The position numbers and the translations under genes were made by a program. A model generated the notes under the pieces. That model did not search any database, was not told the origin of the DNA, and was given only the letters and a program-made list of their open reading frames with translations. 64,000 bases of DNA from Actinobacteria bacterium 69-20. GTDB lineage: Bacteria; Actinomycetota; Actinomycetes; Mycobacteriales; Nakamurellaceae. The DNA is taken from NCBI GenBank assembly GCA_001897425.1, contig MKSW01000027.1:1-64000 (forward strand), given 5' to 3'. Positions 46,863-55,683 of this stretch are shown piece by piece (position 1 is the first letter of the stretch; each line of letters opens with the position of its first letter).

Positions 46863-48359
46863 TCAGCGGCTCCGGTCCTCATCGGAACCGTCGCCGTCCG
46901 GTCGATCACCGGCGAATCGATCCCCGTCGGATCGGTCCCCCTCGGAGACACCCTCGGAGGCGGCCGGCTCGAAACGCTGCCACTTGCGCAGTTCCCGCCG
47001 CGTCACCCGCGCCGGGTAGTACTCGAGCGTCGCGTTGTTGAACTGCGCTCCGAGCACGATCGCCAACGACATCATGTAGTAGAACAGCAGGAACGTGATC
47101 GGCGTGGCCAGCGCCCCGTACGTCAGACCGTGCGTGTAGACGTAGCTCACGTAGATCCGCAGCCCCGACGACGCGACCACGAACACGGCCGTCGCCAGTA
47201 GAGCGCCGGGGATGCCGCGCCGCCACGGGTGCTTGTGCCTCGGCGCCACCTTGTACAGCGTCGTGAGCAGCAGCACCAGCGCGGCGACCATGCCCGGGTA
47301 GTACGCGACCGTGATCACCGTGCTGGCCTGCTCCCGGATCGACGGCGGGAAGAGCTTCGTCAGCGCCTCCGGCCCGATCGCCAGCAGCGGCAGCGTCACC
47401 GTCCCGGTGATCAGTGCGATCAGGTAGAGGCCGAGGGCGAAGAGCCGTTCGCTCACCGGGTGGCGCACCTCGTACTGCCCGTAGGCGATCGTGATCGATT
47501 CGACGAACGCGGAGATCGCGGACGACCCCGCCCACAAGCTGATGAAGAAGCCCACTGACACCAGGTCGGCCTGTCCGTTGTGCAGCATCGCGCCGACGTT
47601 CGCCGATAGCAGGTTGTCGACCACCTCGGACGAGAAGATGCCGTGCAGCACCACCAGGACCTGATTCTGGACCGCATCGATCGCATCCGGGCCGAACCAG
47701 CGGCCGACGAAGCCGACCAGGCCGAGCAGCGCCAGCAGCAGCGGGGCGGTGGACAGCGCCGACCAGAACGCGCCCTCGGCGCTCAATCGGAACAGCGAAT
47801 CCGACCACGCCTTCGACACCGTCCGGCCGATCACCTTCAGCGGCCGACGCCGCGTCGTGTGGACGGCGGGGAGAGTGCCCGGTCCCGGATAGGGCCACGG
47901 CAGGATGTCGCGGTGCCCCGGGAATGCCGATACCTGCCGAGTATGACGTTGTTCGTGGTCGCGCCCTGCCGTATCGGCCGTATCCTCGGTGGCCGCGTCC
48001 GATCCGGGCCCGGTCTGCCCGGTCGGGGCTGCCTTGGGTGAGAGCGCTGCCGGCGGTGGCTCGACCGGCGGGGGAGCGTGCGCGTGCGAACGGGGCTCGC
48101 TCGGCGCCTTCCCGCCGTCCGCGTTGCTCGCGCGCTCCGCGCCGCTGTCGCGGTCCGCGCCGCTCCGGCCGTTCACAACGTTCCCGCTGTTCCCGCGATC
48201 CGGGCCGGCGAGCGGGTGCGCCTCATTCTCGGCGCCGCGCCCGGCAGGGGCGTGGCGCGGCTCACCCGGCGCTCTCCTCACTCCAGAAGCATGCCTGCTG
48301 ATCCTGGGCCGCCGCAGCCCGACACCCGGGATTCGACGAACTTGTGATCGTTCGGGCAC
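46863..48359 (-). CDS. YihY/BrkB-family inner membrane protein
   Basis: Membrane protein of up to 498 residues. About six hydrophobic segments occupy residues 200-455, starting at RLSAEGAFWSALSTAPLLLALLGLVGF. SLWAGSSAISAFVESITIAYG and FLLFYYMMSLAIVLGAQFNNATLEYY are family signatures. Repeats of SDGDRFAGDRPDGD end the protein. The N-terminal 160 residues are low-complexity Pro/Ala/Arg sequence, so the true start is uncertain; homologues begin near LPWPYPGPGTLPAV. Despite the BrkB name it is not an RNase. Confidence 0.82.
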   Translation of the reverse strand: MPERSQVRRIPGVGLRRPRISRHASGVRRAPGEPRHAPAGRGAENEAHPLAGPDRGNSGNVVNGRSGADRDSGAERASNADGGKAPSEPRSHAHAPPPVEPPPAALSPKAAPTGQTGPGSDAATEDTADTAGRDHEQRHTRQVSAFPGHRDILPWPYPGPGTLPAVHTTRRRPLKVIGRTVSKAWSDSLFRLSAEGAFWSALSTAPLLLALLGLVGFVGRWFGPDAIDAVQNQVLVVLHGIFSSEVVDNLLSANVGAMLHNGQADLVSVGFFISLWAGSSAISAFVESITIAYGQYEVRHPVSERLFALGLYLIALITGTVTLPLLAIGPEALTKLFPPSIREQASTVITVAYYPGMVAALVLLLTTLYKVAPRHKHPWRRGIPGALLATAVFVVASSGLRIYVSYVYTHGLTYGALATPITFLLFYYMMSLAIVLGAQFNNATLEYYPARVTRRELRKWQRFEPAASEGVSEGDRSDGDRFAGDRPDGDGSDEDRSR

Positions 48360-48508
48360 GCCGGACCGACCTGCGGTATCGGCCGGATGGGCCGAGGGGT
48401 TGCCGGCGATGGCGTAATCTGCCCTGCGGTGCTTCGTGACGCATCGTCATGGATCGCAAGGGCCCGGGCATATGCCGGGAAATTGTTCGGCAAGAACCGG
48501 GGGCGGGA

Positions 48509-50245
48509 ATGCGTGACACACCCCCGCCGAGGCTTCGCGCGTGGCAAGCGGACGCCATCACCGGGTACCTGCAGGACCTTCCCAAGGATTACCTCGTCAC
48601 GGCGACACCCGGTGCCGGCAAGACGACCTTCGCGCTGGCCGTGGCTCGTCATCTCCTCGATCGCCGCCTGGTGCAGCGCGTCGCCGTCGTGTGCCCGACC
48701 GACCATCTGCGGACCCAGTGGGCGGACGCGGCCGCGCACAGTGGGCTCACCCTCGACCCGACCATGACCAACGCCGACGGCCCAGTCCGGGACGGCGCCG
48801 ACGGGTACGTCACCACTTACGCGCAGGTCGCCGGTCGGCCGGCGATCCACGCGGCGCGCGGCCGCACCCGGCAGACGCTGGTCGTGCTGGACGAGATCCA
48901 CCACGCGGGTGACGGGCTGAGCTGGGGCAACGCGGTGGCCGACGCGTTCGACGAGGTGTCGCGCCGACTGTGCTTGACGGGCACGCCGTTTCGCACCCGC
49001 GCCGACGAACGGATCCCGTTCGTCCGGTACGACATCACCGAGCACGCCGACGGCGACATGCTCACCTCCCTCGCCGACTACACCTACGGCTACCGGGAAG
49101 CGTTGGCCGACACGGTCGTCCGGCCGGTCGTGTTCGCCGCCTACACGGGCGTCTCCCGGTGGCGGAACAGCGCCGGCGAGGTGATCGCCGCGTCGCTGTC
49201 CGAGGCCGGCACGAAGTCCGTCGAGGCCGCGGCCTGGCAGACGGCGCTGGACCCGAAGGGCGGCTGGGTACCGCACGTCATCGCCGCGATGGACGAGCGG
49301 ATCAGCCACCTGCGCGCCTCGGGCATGCCCGACGCGGCCGGCCTGCTGCTGGCCAGCGACCAGGACTCCGCCCGCGCGTACGCCGAGCTGGTGCGGTCCA
49401 TCACGGGTGAGCGGCCGGCGCTGATCCTCTCCGACGATCCGAAGGCGTCGAAGAAGATCGAGCGGTTCCGCAATGCCGCGACCCGCATGGCCGTCTGCGT
49501 CCGGATGATCTCGGAGGGCGTCGACATCCCGCGGGCCGCCTGCCTGGCGTGGATGACGAACTACCGAACGCCGCTCTTCTTCGCCCAGGCCGTGGGCCGG
49601 GTGGTCCGTGCCCGCCGACGCGGCGAGGTGGCGACCGTGTTCCTGCCGGCCGTCCGGCCGCTGTTGGCATTGGCGGCGGAGATGGAGTCCGAACGCAACG
49701 CGGTCGTCATGCCGCCTGCGCGCGCGGACGAGGACGGGCTCGATCCGTTGGACCTGCCCGAGCCGGCCGAACAGGGGTCGAACCTCGGCATCGAGACCTT
49801 GGATTCCGACGCATCATTCGCGCACGTGCTCGCGTCCGGGCAGGCGGTCACCGCCACCGCGGGGGCGACGGGTTACGAGCTCACGGTGGACGACGAGGAG
49901 TTTCTCGGCCTGCCCGGCCTGCTCACTGCAGAGCAGACCGCCGTGCTGCTCGCGCGCCGGGACTCCGAACTGCGACGCAGGGTGGCCGCGGGCCGCGCGG
50001 ACCATCTGGCGGCCACCGGTACCGACGACGCGGTGTCGGTGGAGACCACCGGCGTCGGGTGGCGCAGGGCCGCGGACCTCCGCCGTGAGGTGAACCAACT
50101 CGTCGGCCGACTCGCGGCGCGGACCGGTGAGAGCCATGCGGCCATCCACTCACGCTTGCGACGTGATGTGCCCGGCCCGGTGTCTGCGGCGGCCGGCGTC
50201 GAACTCCTTGAGGACCGCCGGGATCATCTGCTCGGCATGCTCTAG
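48509..50245 (+). CDS. superfamily II DEAD/DEAH-box helicase
   Basis: ATPase of 578 residues. Motif I is ATPGAGKTTFALAVA, motif II LVVLDEIHHAGD (DEIH), motif III LTGTPFRTR, and motifs V-VI are ISEGVDIPRAACLAWM and FAQAVGRVVRARR. A C-terminal helical domain follows. ATG at 48509 with GGGGCGGGA before it was preferred to an ATG at 48449. The gene starts about 150 bases from the divergent YihY frame and is the usual companion of DUF3039. The nucleic-acid target is unknown. Confidence 0.85.
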   Translation: MRDTPPPRLRAWQADAITGYLQDLPKDYLVTATPGAGKTTFALAVARHLLDRRLVQRVAVVCPTDHLRTQWADAAAHSGLTLDPTMTNADGPVRDGADGYVTTYAQVAGRPAIHAARGRTRQTLVVLDEIHHAGDGLSWGNAVADAFDEVSRRLCLTGTPFRTRADERIPFVRYDITEHADGDMLTSLADYTYGYREALADTVVRPVVFAAYTGVSRWRNSAGEVIAASLSEAGTKSVEAAAWQTALDPKGGWVPHVIAAMDERISHLRASGMPDAAGLLLASDQDSARAYAELVRSITGERPALILSDDPKASKKIERFRNAATRMAVCVRMISEGVDIPRAACLAWMTNYRTPLFFAQAVGRVVRARRRGEVATVFLPAVRPLLALAAEMESERNAVVMPPARADEDGLDPLDLPEPAEQGSNLGIETLDSDASFAHVLASGQAVTATAGATGYELTVDDEEFLGLPGLLTAEQTAVLLARRDSELRRRVAAGRADHLAATGTDDAVSVETTGVGWRRAADLRREVNQLVGRLAARTGESHAAIHSRLRRDVPGPVSAAAGVELLEDRRDHLLGML

Positions 50246-50291
50246 CGCACGGTAGGACCGTGGTGGCTTCGGTGGATCGGCCAGTGGGATG

Positions 50292-50486
50292 TCAGTTGTG
50301 GTCGCGTTGGTCGTGCACCACGGCGGCCAACTCTTCGAGCCGTGCCCGGTGCTCGTTCGCGTGATGCCCACAGAACAGCAATTCGCCGCCGCCGGCGAGG
50401 ACGACCCGTACTGTCGCGGCGGCTCCGCAGCGGTCGCATCGGTCGGCGGCGGTCAGTGTGATCGGGCTCGTCATCGTTGCGTTCAT
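50292..50486 (-). CDS. DUF7455-type small zinc-binding protein
   Basis: Protein of 64 residues: TAADRCDRCGAAATVRVVL, then GGELLFCGHHANEH. CxxC plus CGHH suggests a zinc site. GGGAGGACGACC precedes ATG 50486. This protein normally sits beside the primary sigma factor gene; here sigA is 13 kb further right, which marks the left limit of an insertion region. Confidence 0.82.
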   Translation of the reverse strand: MNATMTSPITLTAADRCDRCGAAATVRVVLAGGGELLFCGHHANEHRARLEELAAVVHDQRDHN

Positions 50487-50709
50487 GGTCGTCCTCCCGT
50501 CTGACCGCCACCGTGATCGGTGGCGCCACCTGCGTTGTCCGTCTCGGCGGTCGTTACGTTCTATCTCATGTGACGCCGCCGAGGCGGGCGTTGTTCCCAC
50601 ACGAGCGCAAATCGCGTCCGAAACGTGACACCTCTCATGCTGCCCGACTTCGGCGGTCGCTATCGCCGGTTTCGCCCTCCGCGTAACGCCGCTGTCACCC
50701 CTATCGGCC

Positions 50710-50722
50710 TAGCCTGCCCATT
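50710..50722 (+). promoter_or_regulatory. -10 element and start of a leaderless nitroreductase mRNA
   Basis: TAGCCT (50710-50715) is seven bases before GTG 50723, so transcription would begin on the start codon. No ribosome site is visible. Confidence 0.5.
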
Positions 50723-51394
50723 GTGGAGTTTTCCGACGTGATCGCCCGGCGCCGGATGGTGCGCAACTACGACCCCGACCGGCCGGTTCCGGCGCCCGCC
50801 CGTGATCGCCTGCTGCGCGCGGCGCAGCGGGCGCCGAGCGCCGGGTTCACCCAGGGCACCGAGTTCCTGGTGCTGGAGAGCCCTGCGGACCGTGAGACGT
50901 TCTGGGCCGCAACGACTCCCGCCGTGCATGAGGCGCCACCGGAACCTCCGGCACCTCCTGCGGCCCTTGCGTCGGCGGATCAATCGACCGCGATCCCGGC
51001 CGGACGGTGGCTCGCTGGCATGCGCCGCGCGCCTCTGCTCGTCGTGTGCTTCTCGCACCGTCAGGCATACGCCGACCGTTACGGCGAGCCGGATAAGCAC
51101 GAGGACGACATCGACACCCGCTGGCAGGTGCCGTACTGGCACATCGACACCGGCTTCACCGCGCTCATGATGCTGCTCGACGCGGTCGACCAAGGGCTCG
51201 GCGCCTGCTTCTTCGGCGTTCCGACCAACCGCGTCGGCGCGCTCCGCGACGCGTTCGGCGTCCCTGGGGGATACACGCCGGTCGGCGTCGTCTCAGTCGG
51301 CTACCCGGCCCCCGACCACCGGCCCGCGTCGCTGCACCGGCCTCGCCGCGGTGTCGCTGACGTCGCCCACCTCGGCCACTGGTCACGCCGATGA
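50723..51394 (+). CDS. nitroreductase-family FMN oxidoreductase
   Basis: Protein of 223 residues. FSDVIARRRMVRNYDPDRPVP and RAAQRAPSAGFTQG bind FMN phosphate; HIDTGFTALMMLLDAVDQGLGACFFG is the dimer and FMN helix; VGVVSVGYP closes the core. Family members reduce nitro compounds, quinones or take part in cofactor metabolism; the substrate cannot be fixed. The C-terminal PRRGVADVAHLGHW recurs as a fragment at 52076. Confidence 0.88.
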   Translation: MEFSDVIARRRMVRNYDPDRPVPAPARDRLLRAAQRAPSAGFTQGTEFLVLESPADRETFWAATTPAVHEAPPEPPAPPAALASADQSTAIPAGRWLAGMRRAPLLVVCFSHRQAYADRYGEPDKHEDDIDTRWQVPYWHIDTGFTALMMLLDAVDQGLGACFFGVPTNRVGALRDAFGVPGGYTPVGVVSVGYPAPDHRPASLHRPRRGVADVAHLGHWSRR

Positions 51395-51455
51395 CGGGCC
51401 GTACCCAACTCAGCGGAAGCGGTCTCGGGGGCGATGCGGCAGATACGATGACGCC

Positions 51456-51686
51456 ATGGCGTTCGAAAGGATCAGCACCGACCCGGAAGTGATGGGCGGA
51501 ATGCCGTGTGTGCGAGGGTTGCGCATCCCGGTGGCGTCCGTGGTGGCGATGGTCGCCGACGGCATGAGCGTCGACGAGATCATCGCGGAACTTCCCGACC
51601 TTGAAGCCGCGGACATAGCCGAAGCGCTGCGCTATGCGGCAGAGGCCGTGCGCGAGCGCGAGTTGCCGTTGCGCCAGACCGCATGA
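51456..51686 (+). CDS. DUF433 antitoxin
   Basis: Protein of 76 residues: ISTDPEVMGGMPCVRGLRIPVASVVAMVADGMSVDEIIAELPDLEA, given by its key MGGMPCVRGLRIPV motif, the DUF433 helix-turn-helix signature. It overlaps the toxin gene by four bases. TACGAT (51444-51449) lies six bases before ATG, so the mRNA is probably leaderless. It should bind its own promoter with the toxin. Confidence 0.88.
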   Translation: MAFERISTDPEVMGGMPCVRGLRIPVASVVAMVADGMSVDEIIAELPDLEAADIAEALRYAAEAVRERELPLRQTA

Positions 51687-52048
51687 GGTTCCTCCTCGAC
51701 GAGAATCTCTCACCGCTTTTGGCCGACCTGCTCGCGCGGCGCGGACACGACGTCCTCCACGTCCGCGAACTTGGCCTGAAAAGCGCGCCCGACGACCAGG
51801 TATTGGATGCTGCCGCTGATCGGGATTGCGTACTCGTCAGCGCAGACACGGATTTTGGCGCGATCTTGGCTATGCGACACCTGAGCGGGCCATCGGTGTT
51901 ACTCATCCGCCGCGTCGCGAATCGGCGAGCGGTTCAACAGGCGAGCCTGATCATCGCCAATCTCGACGCGGTGGCGGACGAGCTCGCCGCCGGGGCAATC
52001 GTTGTGCTGGGCGATCGCACGATTCGGGTCCGCCGGCTGCCGATCTGA
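51683..52048 (+). CDS. DUF5615 PIN-like toxin
   Basis: Protein of 121 residues with MRFLLDENLSPLLADLLARRGHD, the first Asp/Glu cluster, CVLVSADTDFGAIL with the second acidic group, and LLIRR. It is the Mut7-C/PIN-like fold of DUF5615, usually paired with DUF433. RNase action is inferred from the family. ATG overlaps the antitoxin stop. Confidence 0.87.
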   Translation: MRFLLDENLSPLLADLLARRGHDVLHVRELGLKSAPDDQVLDAAADRDCVLVSADTDFGAILAMRHLSGPSVLLIRRVANRRAVQQASLIIANLDAVADELAAGAIVVLGDRTIRVRRLPI

Positions 52049-52075
52049 TCGCCGAGCCAGCGGCCACTGCTGTTA

Positions 52076-52111
52076 CCTCGTCGCGGTGTCGCAGATGTCG
52101 CGCACATCGGC
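52076..52111 (+). pseudogene. remnant of a nitroreductase C-terminus
   Basis: This stretch encodes PRRGVADVAHIG and matches 51341-51376 (PRRGVADVAHLG) at about 31 of 36 bases. It lies just after the DUF5615 stop, so the toxin-antitoxin pair is bracketed by two copies of the nitroreductase tail. Confidence 0.5.
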
Positions 52112-52132
52112 TCCTGTCAACGAGGGTGACGT

Positions 52133-52390
52133 GGGGTTGTCGACGGTTCCACGGCGAACGAGGATTCGTGGTGTCGGCAAGGGACCTCGGGCGGGTGGCT
52201 CAGATGCATACGGCAGGCACGGCATCGTGGCGTTTCGCCCACGACATCGACGAACGTCTTCACGTTGCGCTCTACATCCGCGATGCCCTTGACCTGCCGA
52301 CGGCTGCCGAGGGAACCCCGCCCCGGCTCGCGAGCGAAATCCCTGACCGCTCGGGGTTACTCGGTCCCGAAGCGGCGCAGGCAGTGGCCG
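52133..52390 (+). pseudogene. left direct repeat: truncated copy of the gene at 58634-59335
   Basis: The 258 bases match 58596-58853 with about six differences. The copy includes the GTG start (52171) and the first 73 codons (VSARDLGRVAQMHTAG onward), then leaves homology at GTGGCCG and enters the hairpin. The rest of the gene is missing here. Confidence 0.85.
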
Positions 52391-52423
52391 GTACCGGTCG
52401 GGAGCCCCACCGGTACCGGCCAC
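52384..52423 (-). terminator. 15-bp perfect hairpin downstream of the importer operon
   Basis: GTGGCCGGTACCGGT (52384-52398), 10-base loop, and its exact complement (52409-52423), 20 bases after the binding-protein stop. It overlaps the end of the left repeat. Read rightward, the right arm spells HRYRPR, as at the end of the response regulator (58031 onward), so a piece of that gene may have been copied here. Confidence 0.65.
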
Positions 52424-52443
52424 GCCGGAACGTGCCTAGCGGT

Positions 52444-53658
52444 TCAGCCGTCGGCCCCGGCCGGTTTCGTCGTCACCGTGAAGCCCTCGGTCTGGTTCGC
52501 CTTCAAGGCATAGTCGTTGGTGAACGTGTTGCCCACGGCCACCTTGCTGACGTCCACGCCGATGACCTTCTCCATGTCGTACACGGTCTTCGCGCCGCCG
52601 GCGGGCATGATCCCGTCCGGCAGGAACTGTCCCTTGTCGGTGGTCAGCGCCGCGATGTACTGATCCTTGGTGATCGTTTTGTTGGAGACGAACTGCGGGG
52701 GCAGGGCGTTGGCGATGTCCGCCGCGGTGTGGGTCGCGATCCAGTGCATCGTCGCGACGAGGGCGTTGACAACGGCCTGCGTCTCGGTCGGGTGCGCCTT
52801 CACCCAACTCGCCTGGGCCAGAACGCATGCGGACGGCCAGTCGCCGCCCAGCGCGGCGGTGGCGCCGGCGGCGGTGGCCAGGTCGATCGCCGGATAGGCG
52901 AGCTTCTGCGCCTCGAGCTCCAGCACCGTCGGCTGGGTCGTCATCACGCAGGCCGCGGTCTTGCGCTGGATCGCGGCAATCGCCGTGGCGCCGGCACCGA
53001 CCGCAAGGGGGGTGTATTCCTTGCGGGTGATGTTGTGCTGCGAGGCCATGAACTGGGTGAGTTCGTCGGTGCCGGAACCGAGGTCGGTGACGCCGAGGGT
53101 CTTGCCCTTGAAGTCGGCCGTGGAATGCACACCGCTGTCGTTGCCGCACATCTCCCGCTCGCCGGGTGCGCCGGACAGTTGCACGACGTCGATGACATCC
53201 TTGCCCTTGGACTGGAAGTCGATGGCGTGGATGTACCAGGCGCCGGCCATGTCGACCTGCCCGGAGGCCATCGCGTCCTCCGCGCCCACACCGCCCTGCT
53301 GTTCGGTGGACAGTTCCACGTTCACGCCGTACTTCTTGTAGAAGCCCAGGTTCTGCGCCAACTGGTACGGCAGGTAGATCTGCTTGTCGATGCCGCCGAC
53401 CATCAGCCGGACGGTGGGCAGCGGCCCGGACGGCGGCGCCGCCGCGCTGCTGGACCCGCCGCCGCCCGCCGCCTGGCTGGAGGCTCCGGCGGCCGGTGAG
53501 GACGACCCGGCGCCGGACGAGGCCGACGTGCCCTGCTGGGCGGTGCTGCTCCCGGCCGGGGTGCTCGACGATCCGGCGGCGGCACCGCCGCTCGAGCACG
53601 CCGACAATCCGAGGGTGAGCGCCCCGATCGCAGCGATCCAGGCGACGCGTTTGACCAT
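52444..53658 (-). CDS. ABC transporter substrate-binding lipoprotein (NMT1/TauA-like)
   Basis: Lipoprotein of 404 residues. The lipobox LSAC puts the acylated Cys at residue 21; a Ser/Ala/Gly-rich linker to about 75 leads into the binding domain: RLMVGGIDKQIYLPYQLAQNLGFYKKYGVNVEL, KTLGVTDLGSGTDELTQF, and VYDMEKVIGVDVS. This is the periplasmic-binding class II fold of SsuA/TauA/ThiY and NMT1 proteins, which carry sulfonates, pyrimidine or aromatic compounds. The ligand cannot be read. Last gene of a leftward operon (ATPase-permease-binding protein). Confidence 0.87.
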   Translation of the reverse strand: MVKRVAWIAAIGALTLGLSACSSGGAAAGSSSTPAGSSTAQQGTSASSGAGSSSPAAGASSQAAGGGGSSSAAAPPSGPLPTVRLMVGGIDKQIYLPYQLAQNLGFYKKYGVNVELSTEQQGGVGAEDAMASGQVDMAGAWYIHAIDFQSKGKDVIDVVQLSGAPGEREMCGNDSGVHSTADFKGKTLGVTDLGSGTDELTQFMASQHNITRKEYTPLAVGAGATAIAAIQRKTAACVMTTQPTVLELEAQKLAYPAIDLATAAGATAALGGDWPSACVLAQASWVKAHPTETQAVVNALVATMHWIATHTAADIANALPPQFVSNKTITKDQYIAALTTDKGQFLPDGIMPAGGAKTVYDMEKVIGVDVSKVAVGNTFTNDYALKANQTEGFTVTTKPAGADG

Positions 53659-53792
53659 GGTGCCATTCCTTTCGTTGGGGGGACTGCGGTTTCGATGATG
53701 TAGAGACGACGGTGACGGTGCTGGACCGGATTTGCGCGTCGGGTTAGCGCGCGGGGTTCGCGGCCCGGTTTCGCGGCCCGATATCGCGCGGA

Positions 53793-54674
53793 TCAGGTCG
53801 GCTGCGACTCGGATCGGCTGGGCGGCCGCCAGGACAGCAACCGCCGCTCCACCAGGCTGAGCACGAATTCGGCGATCAACGTGACGACGCCGACCAGCAG
53901 CATGCTGGCGAAGACGGTGTCCATGTCGAACTGTCCCTGCGCCTGGGTGATGATCAGCCCGATGCCGTGCTGGGCGCCCAGCACTTCGGCGACAAGCGCG
54001 CCGATGATCGCGAACCCGAAAGCGGTGTGCAGGCTGGCGATGATCCAGGTCAGCGCCGACGGGATGGTCACGTGACGCGCCACCTGCATCGGGGAGGCGC
54101 CCAGCACCTTGACGTTGGCGACCAGGTTGGGGTCCACCTCCCGCACCCCTTGGAAGGCGTTGAAGAAGACGATGAAGAAGACCAGGACCGCCGCGAGCAG
54201 CATCTTCGGGAACGTTCCCAACCCGAAGGCGACGATGAAGATCGAGCCCAGGATGATGCGCGGGATGGAGTTGAGCAGCTTGATGTACGGGCTGAGAACG
54301 TCCGACAGGAAACGGTTCTGGCCGAGCAGCAGGCCCAGCACGATCCCGCTGGCCATCCCCAGCAGGAATCCGTAGACGGCCTCCGTGACGGTGACGCCGA
54401 GGTTCGTCCAGATGGAGCCGAATGCAGTGCCCTGCGTGAACAGGTCGACCAGGCTCTGCCACACACCGGAGGGCTGCCCGAAGAAGAACTTGTCGACGAC
54501 ACCGATCTCGGTGAGCCATTGCCAACTGCCCAACACCACCACCGGCACCAGCACCCGGCAGAGCCACAGCAGACCGGTCCGGCGGCGGCGGGCCCGCCGG
54601 GCAGCCTCCCGCAGGGCGGCGCCGGGGTCGCCGGCCTCCGCGAAGGCGGCAGATCCCACGATGGCGGTGCTCAT
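53793..54674 (-). CDS. ABC transporter permease (SsuC/TauC-like)
   Basis: Membrane protein of 293 residues with about six segments (LCRVLVPVVVLGSWQWL to LLVGVVTLIAEFVLSLVERR). The loop DPNLVANVKVLGASPMQVARHVTIPSA is the EAA coupling motif that docks on the ATPase. ATG overlaps the ATPase stop by four bases. The 134 bases to the next gene, 53659-53792, hold no gene. Confidence 0.9.
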   Translation of the reverse strand: MSTAIVGSAAFAEAGDPGAALREAARRARRRRTGLLWLCRVLVPVVVLGSWQWLTEIGVVDKFFFGQPSGVWQSLVDLFTQGTAFGSIWTNLGVTVTEAVYGFLLGMASGIVLGLLLGQNRFLSDVLSPYIKLLNSIPRIILGSIFIVAFGLGTFPKMLLAAVLVFFIVFFNAFQGVREVDPNLVANVKVLGASPMQVARHVTIPSALTWIIASLHTAFGFAIIGALVAEVLGAQHGIGLIITQAQGQFDMDTVFASMLLVGVVTLIAEFVLSLVERRLLSWRPPSRSESQPT

Positions 54675-55510
54675 GCGGCGCTGGCCGTCTGCGCGTAGGC
54701 GCGCTCGACCTCGTCCTTGAGTGTCGCCCAGATCTCGTTCTCCAGCTCCAGGAAATGCGCTTCGTGCCGGATCTCCTGGACCTCGCCGCGCGGCCGGGGT
54801 AGGTCGATGGCGAAGCTGCGCTTGATGGTCCCGGGGCCGCTCGTCATGATGAGCACCCGGTCCGCCAGGGCCACCGCTTCGTCCAGGTCGTGGGTGATGA
54901 ACAGCACCGACGGCCGCAGCTGATCCCACAGGCTCAGCAGCTCGGTCTGCATGATCGCCTTGGTCTGCACGTCCAGCGCGCCGAACGGCTCGTCCATCAA
55001 CAGGATCCGCGGCTCGTTGATCAGCGCCGCCGCCATGGAGACACGCTTGCGCATGCCGCCGGACAGCTGGTGCGGGTAGCGATCCTCGAAGCCCGCCAGG
55101 CCGACCCGGCGCAGCCAGGCCCGTGCCAGTTCGACGGCTGACCGCTTCGACATCCCGTGCAACGACGGACCGATCATGACGTTGCCCAGCACCGTCTTCC
55201 ACGGGAACAGCGCGTCGGCCTGGAACATGAAGCTCACGCCCGCGGTGACGCCATCGACGGGACGTCCGCCGACCGTCACCGAACCGGCGCTCGGCCGATC
55301 CAGGCCCGAGACCTGGCCGAGGGTCGTCGACTTCCCGCACCCGGTAGGCCCGACGATGGCGACGAACTCGCCCGGTTGCACGGTGAACGTGACGTCCTGG
55401 ATCGCGGTGAACGGCTCGCCCTTCGGGGTGAGGAATCGCTTCGTCAGCCCGGTTATCTCGATGCGCGCCCCGGTACCGGGTCCGGTCGGGTTCGGCGTTG
55501 TCTCGGCCAC
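54671..55510 (-). CDS. ABC transporter ATPase (SsuB/TauB-like)
   Basis: Nucleotide-binding protein of 279 residues with Walker A VGPTGCGKSTTLGQVSG, signature LSGGMRKRVSMA, Walker B ILLMDEPFGALD, and VLFITHDLDEA. It energises the permease at 53793. It is the first gene of the operon, divergent from the sensor kinase gene. Confidence 0.92.
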   Translation of the reverse strand: MAETTPNPTGPGTGARIEITGLTKRFLTPKGEPFTAIQDVTFTVQPGEFVAIVGPTGCGKSTTLGQVSGLDRPSAGSVTVGGRPVDGVTAGVSFMFQADALFPWKTVLGNVMIGPSLHGMSKRSAVELARAWLRRVGLAGFEDRYPHQLSGGMRKRVSMAAALINEPRILLMDEPFGALDVQTKAIMQTELLSLWDQLRPSVLFITHDLDEAVALADRVLIMTSGPGTIKRSFAIDLPRPRGEVQEIRHEAHFLELENEIWATLKDEVERAYAQTASAA

Positions 55511-55585
55511 GGTGCGGCCTCCTTCCCTGGCGATTGGGTGCCTGTTGGGAACCGACGGTATGGCGCCGGGGGCTATGGCATCTCC

Positions 55586-55613
55586 TTGCGCGCATAGATT
55601 GCGGTTTTGCGCG
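55586..55613. promoter_or_regulatory. candidate response-regulator site between divergent genes
   Basis: TTGCGCG occurs at 55586 and 55607, 21 bases (two helical turns) apart, in the gap between the importer operon and the kinase gene. This spacing suits a dimeric regulator such as the CitB-type protein encoded next door. Confidence 0.35.
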
Positions 55614-55683
55614 TTCTGCTCACAGACCTTTGGCGGCGGAAGCCCTTGTCGCTCCGGGGGCCGGGCGTGACAATGGGCGCATC

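Noticed and set aside
46863..48359. RNase BN function for the YihY/BrkB protein
   Set aside because: The old RNase BN name for this family was a misassignment; the protein is an integral membrane protein with no nuclease motif.
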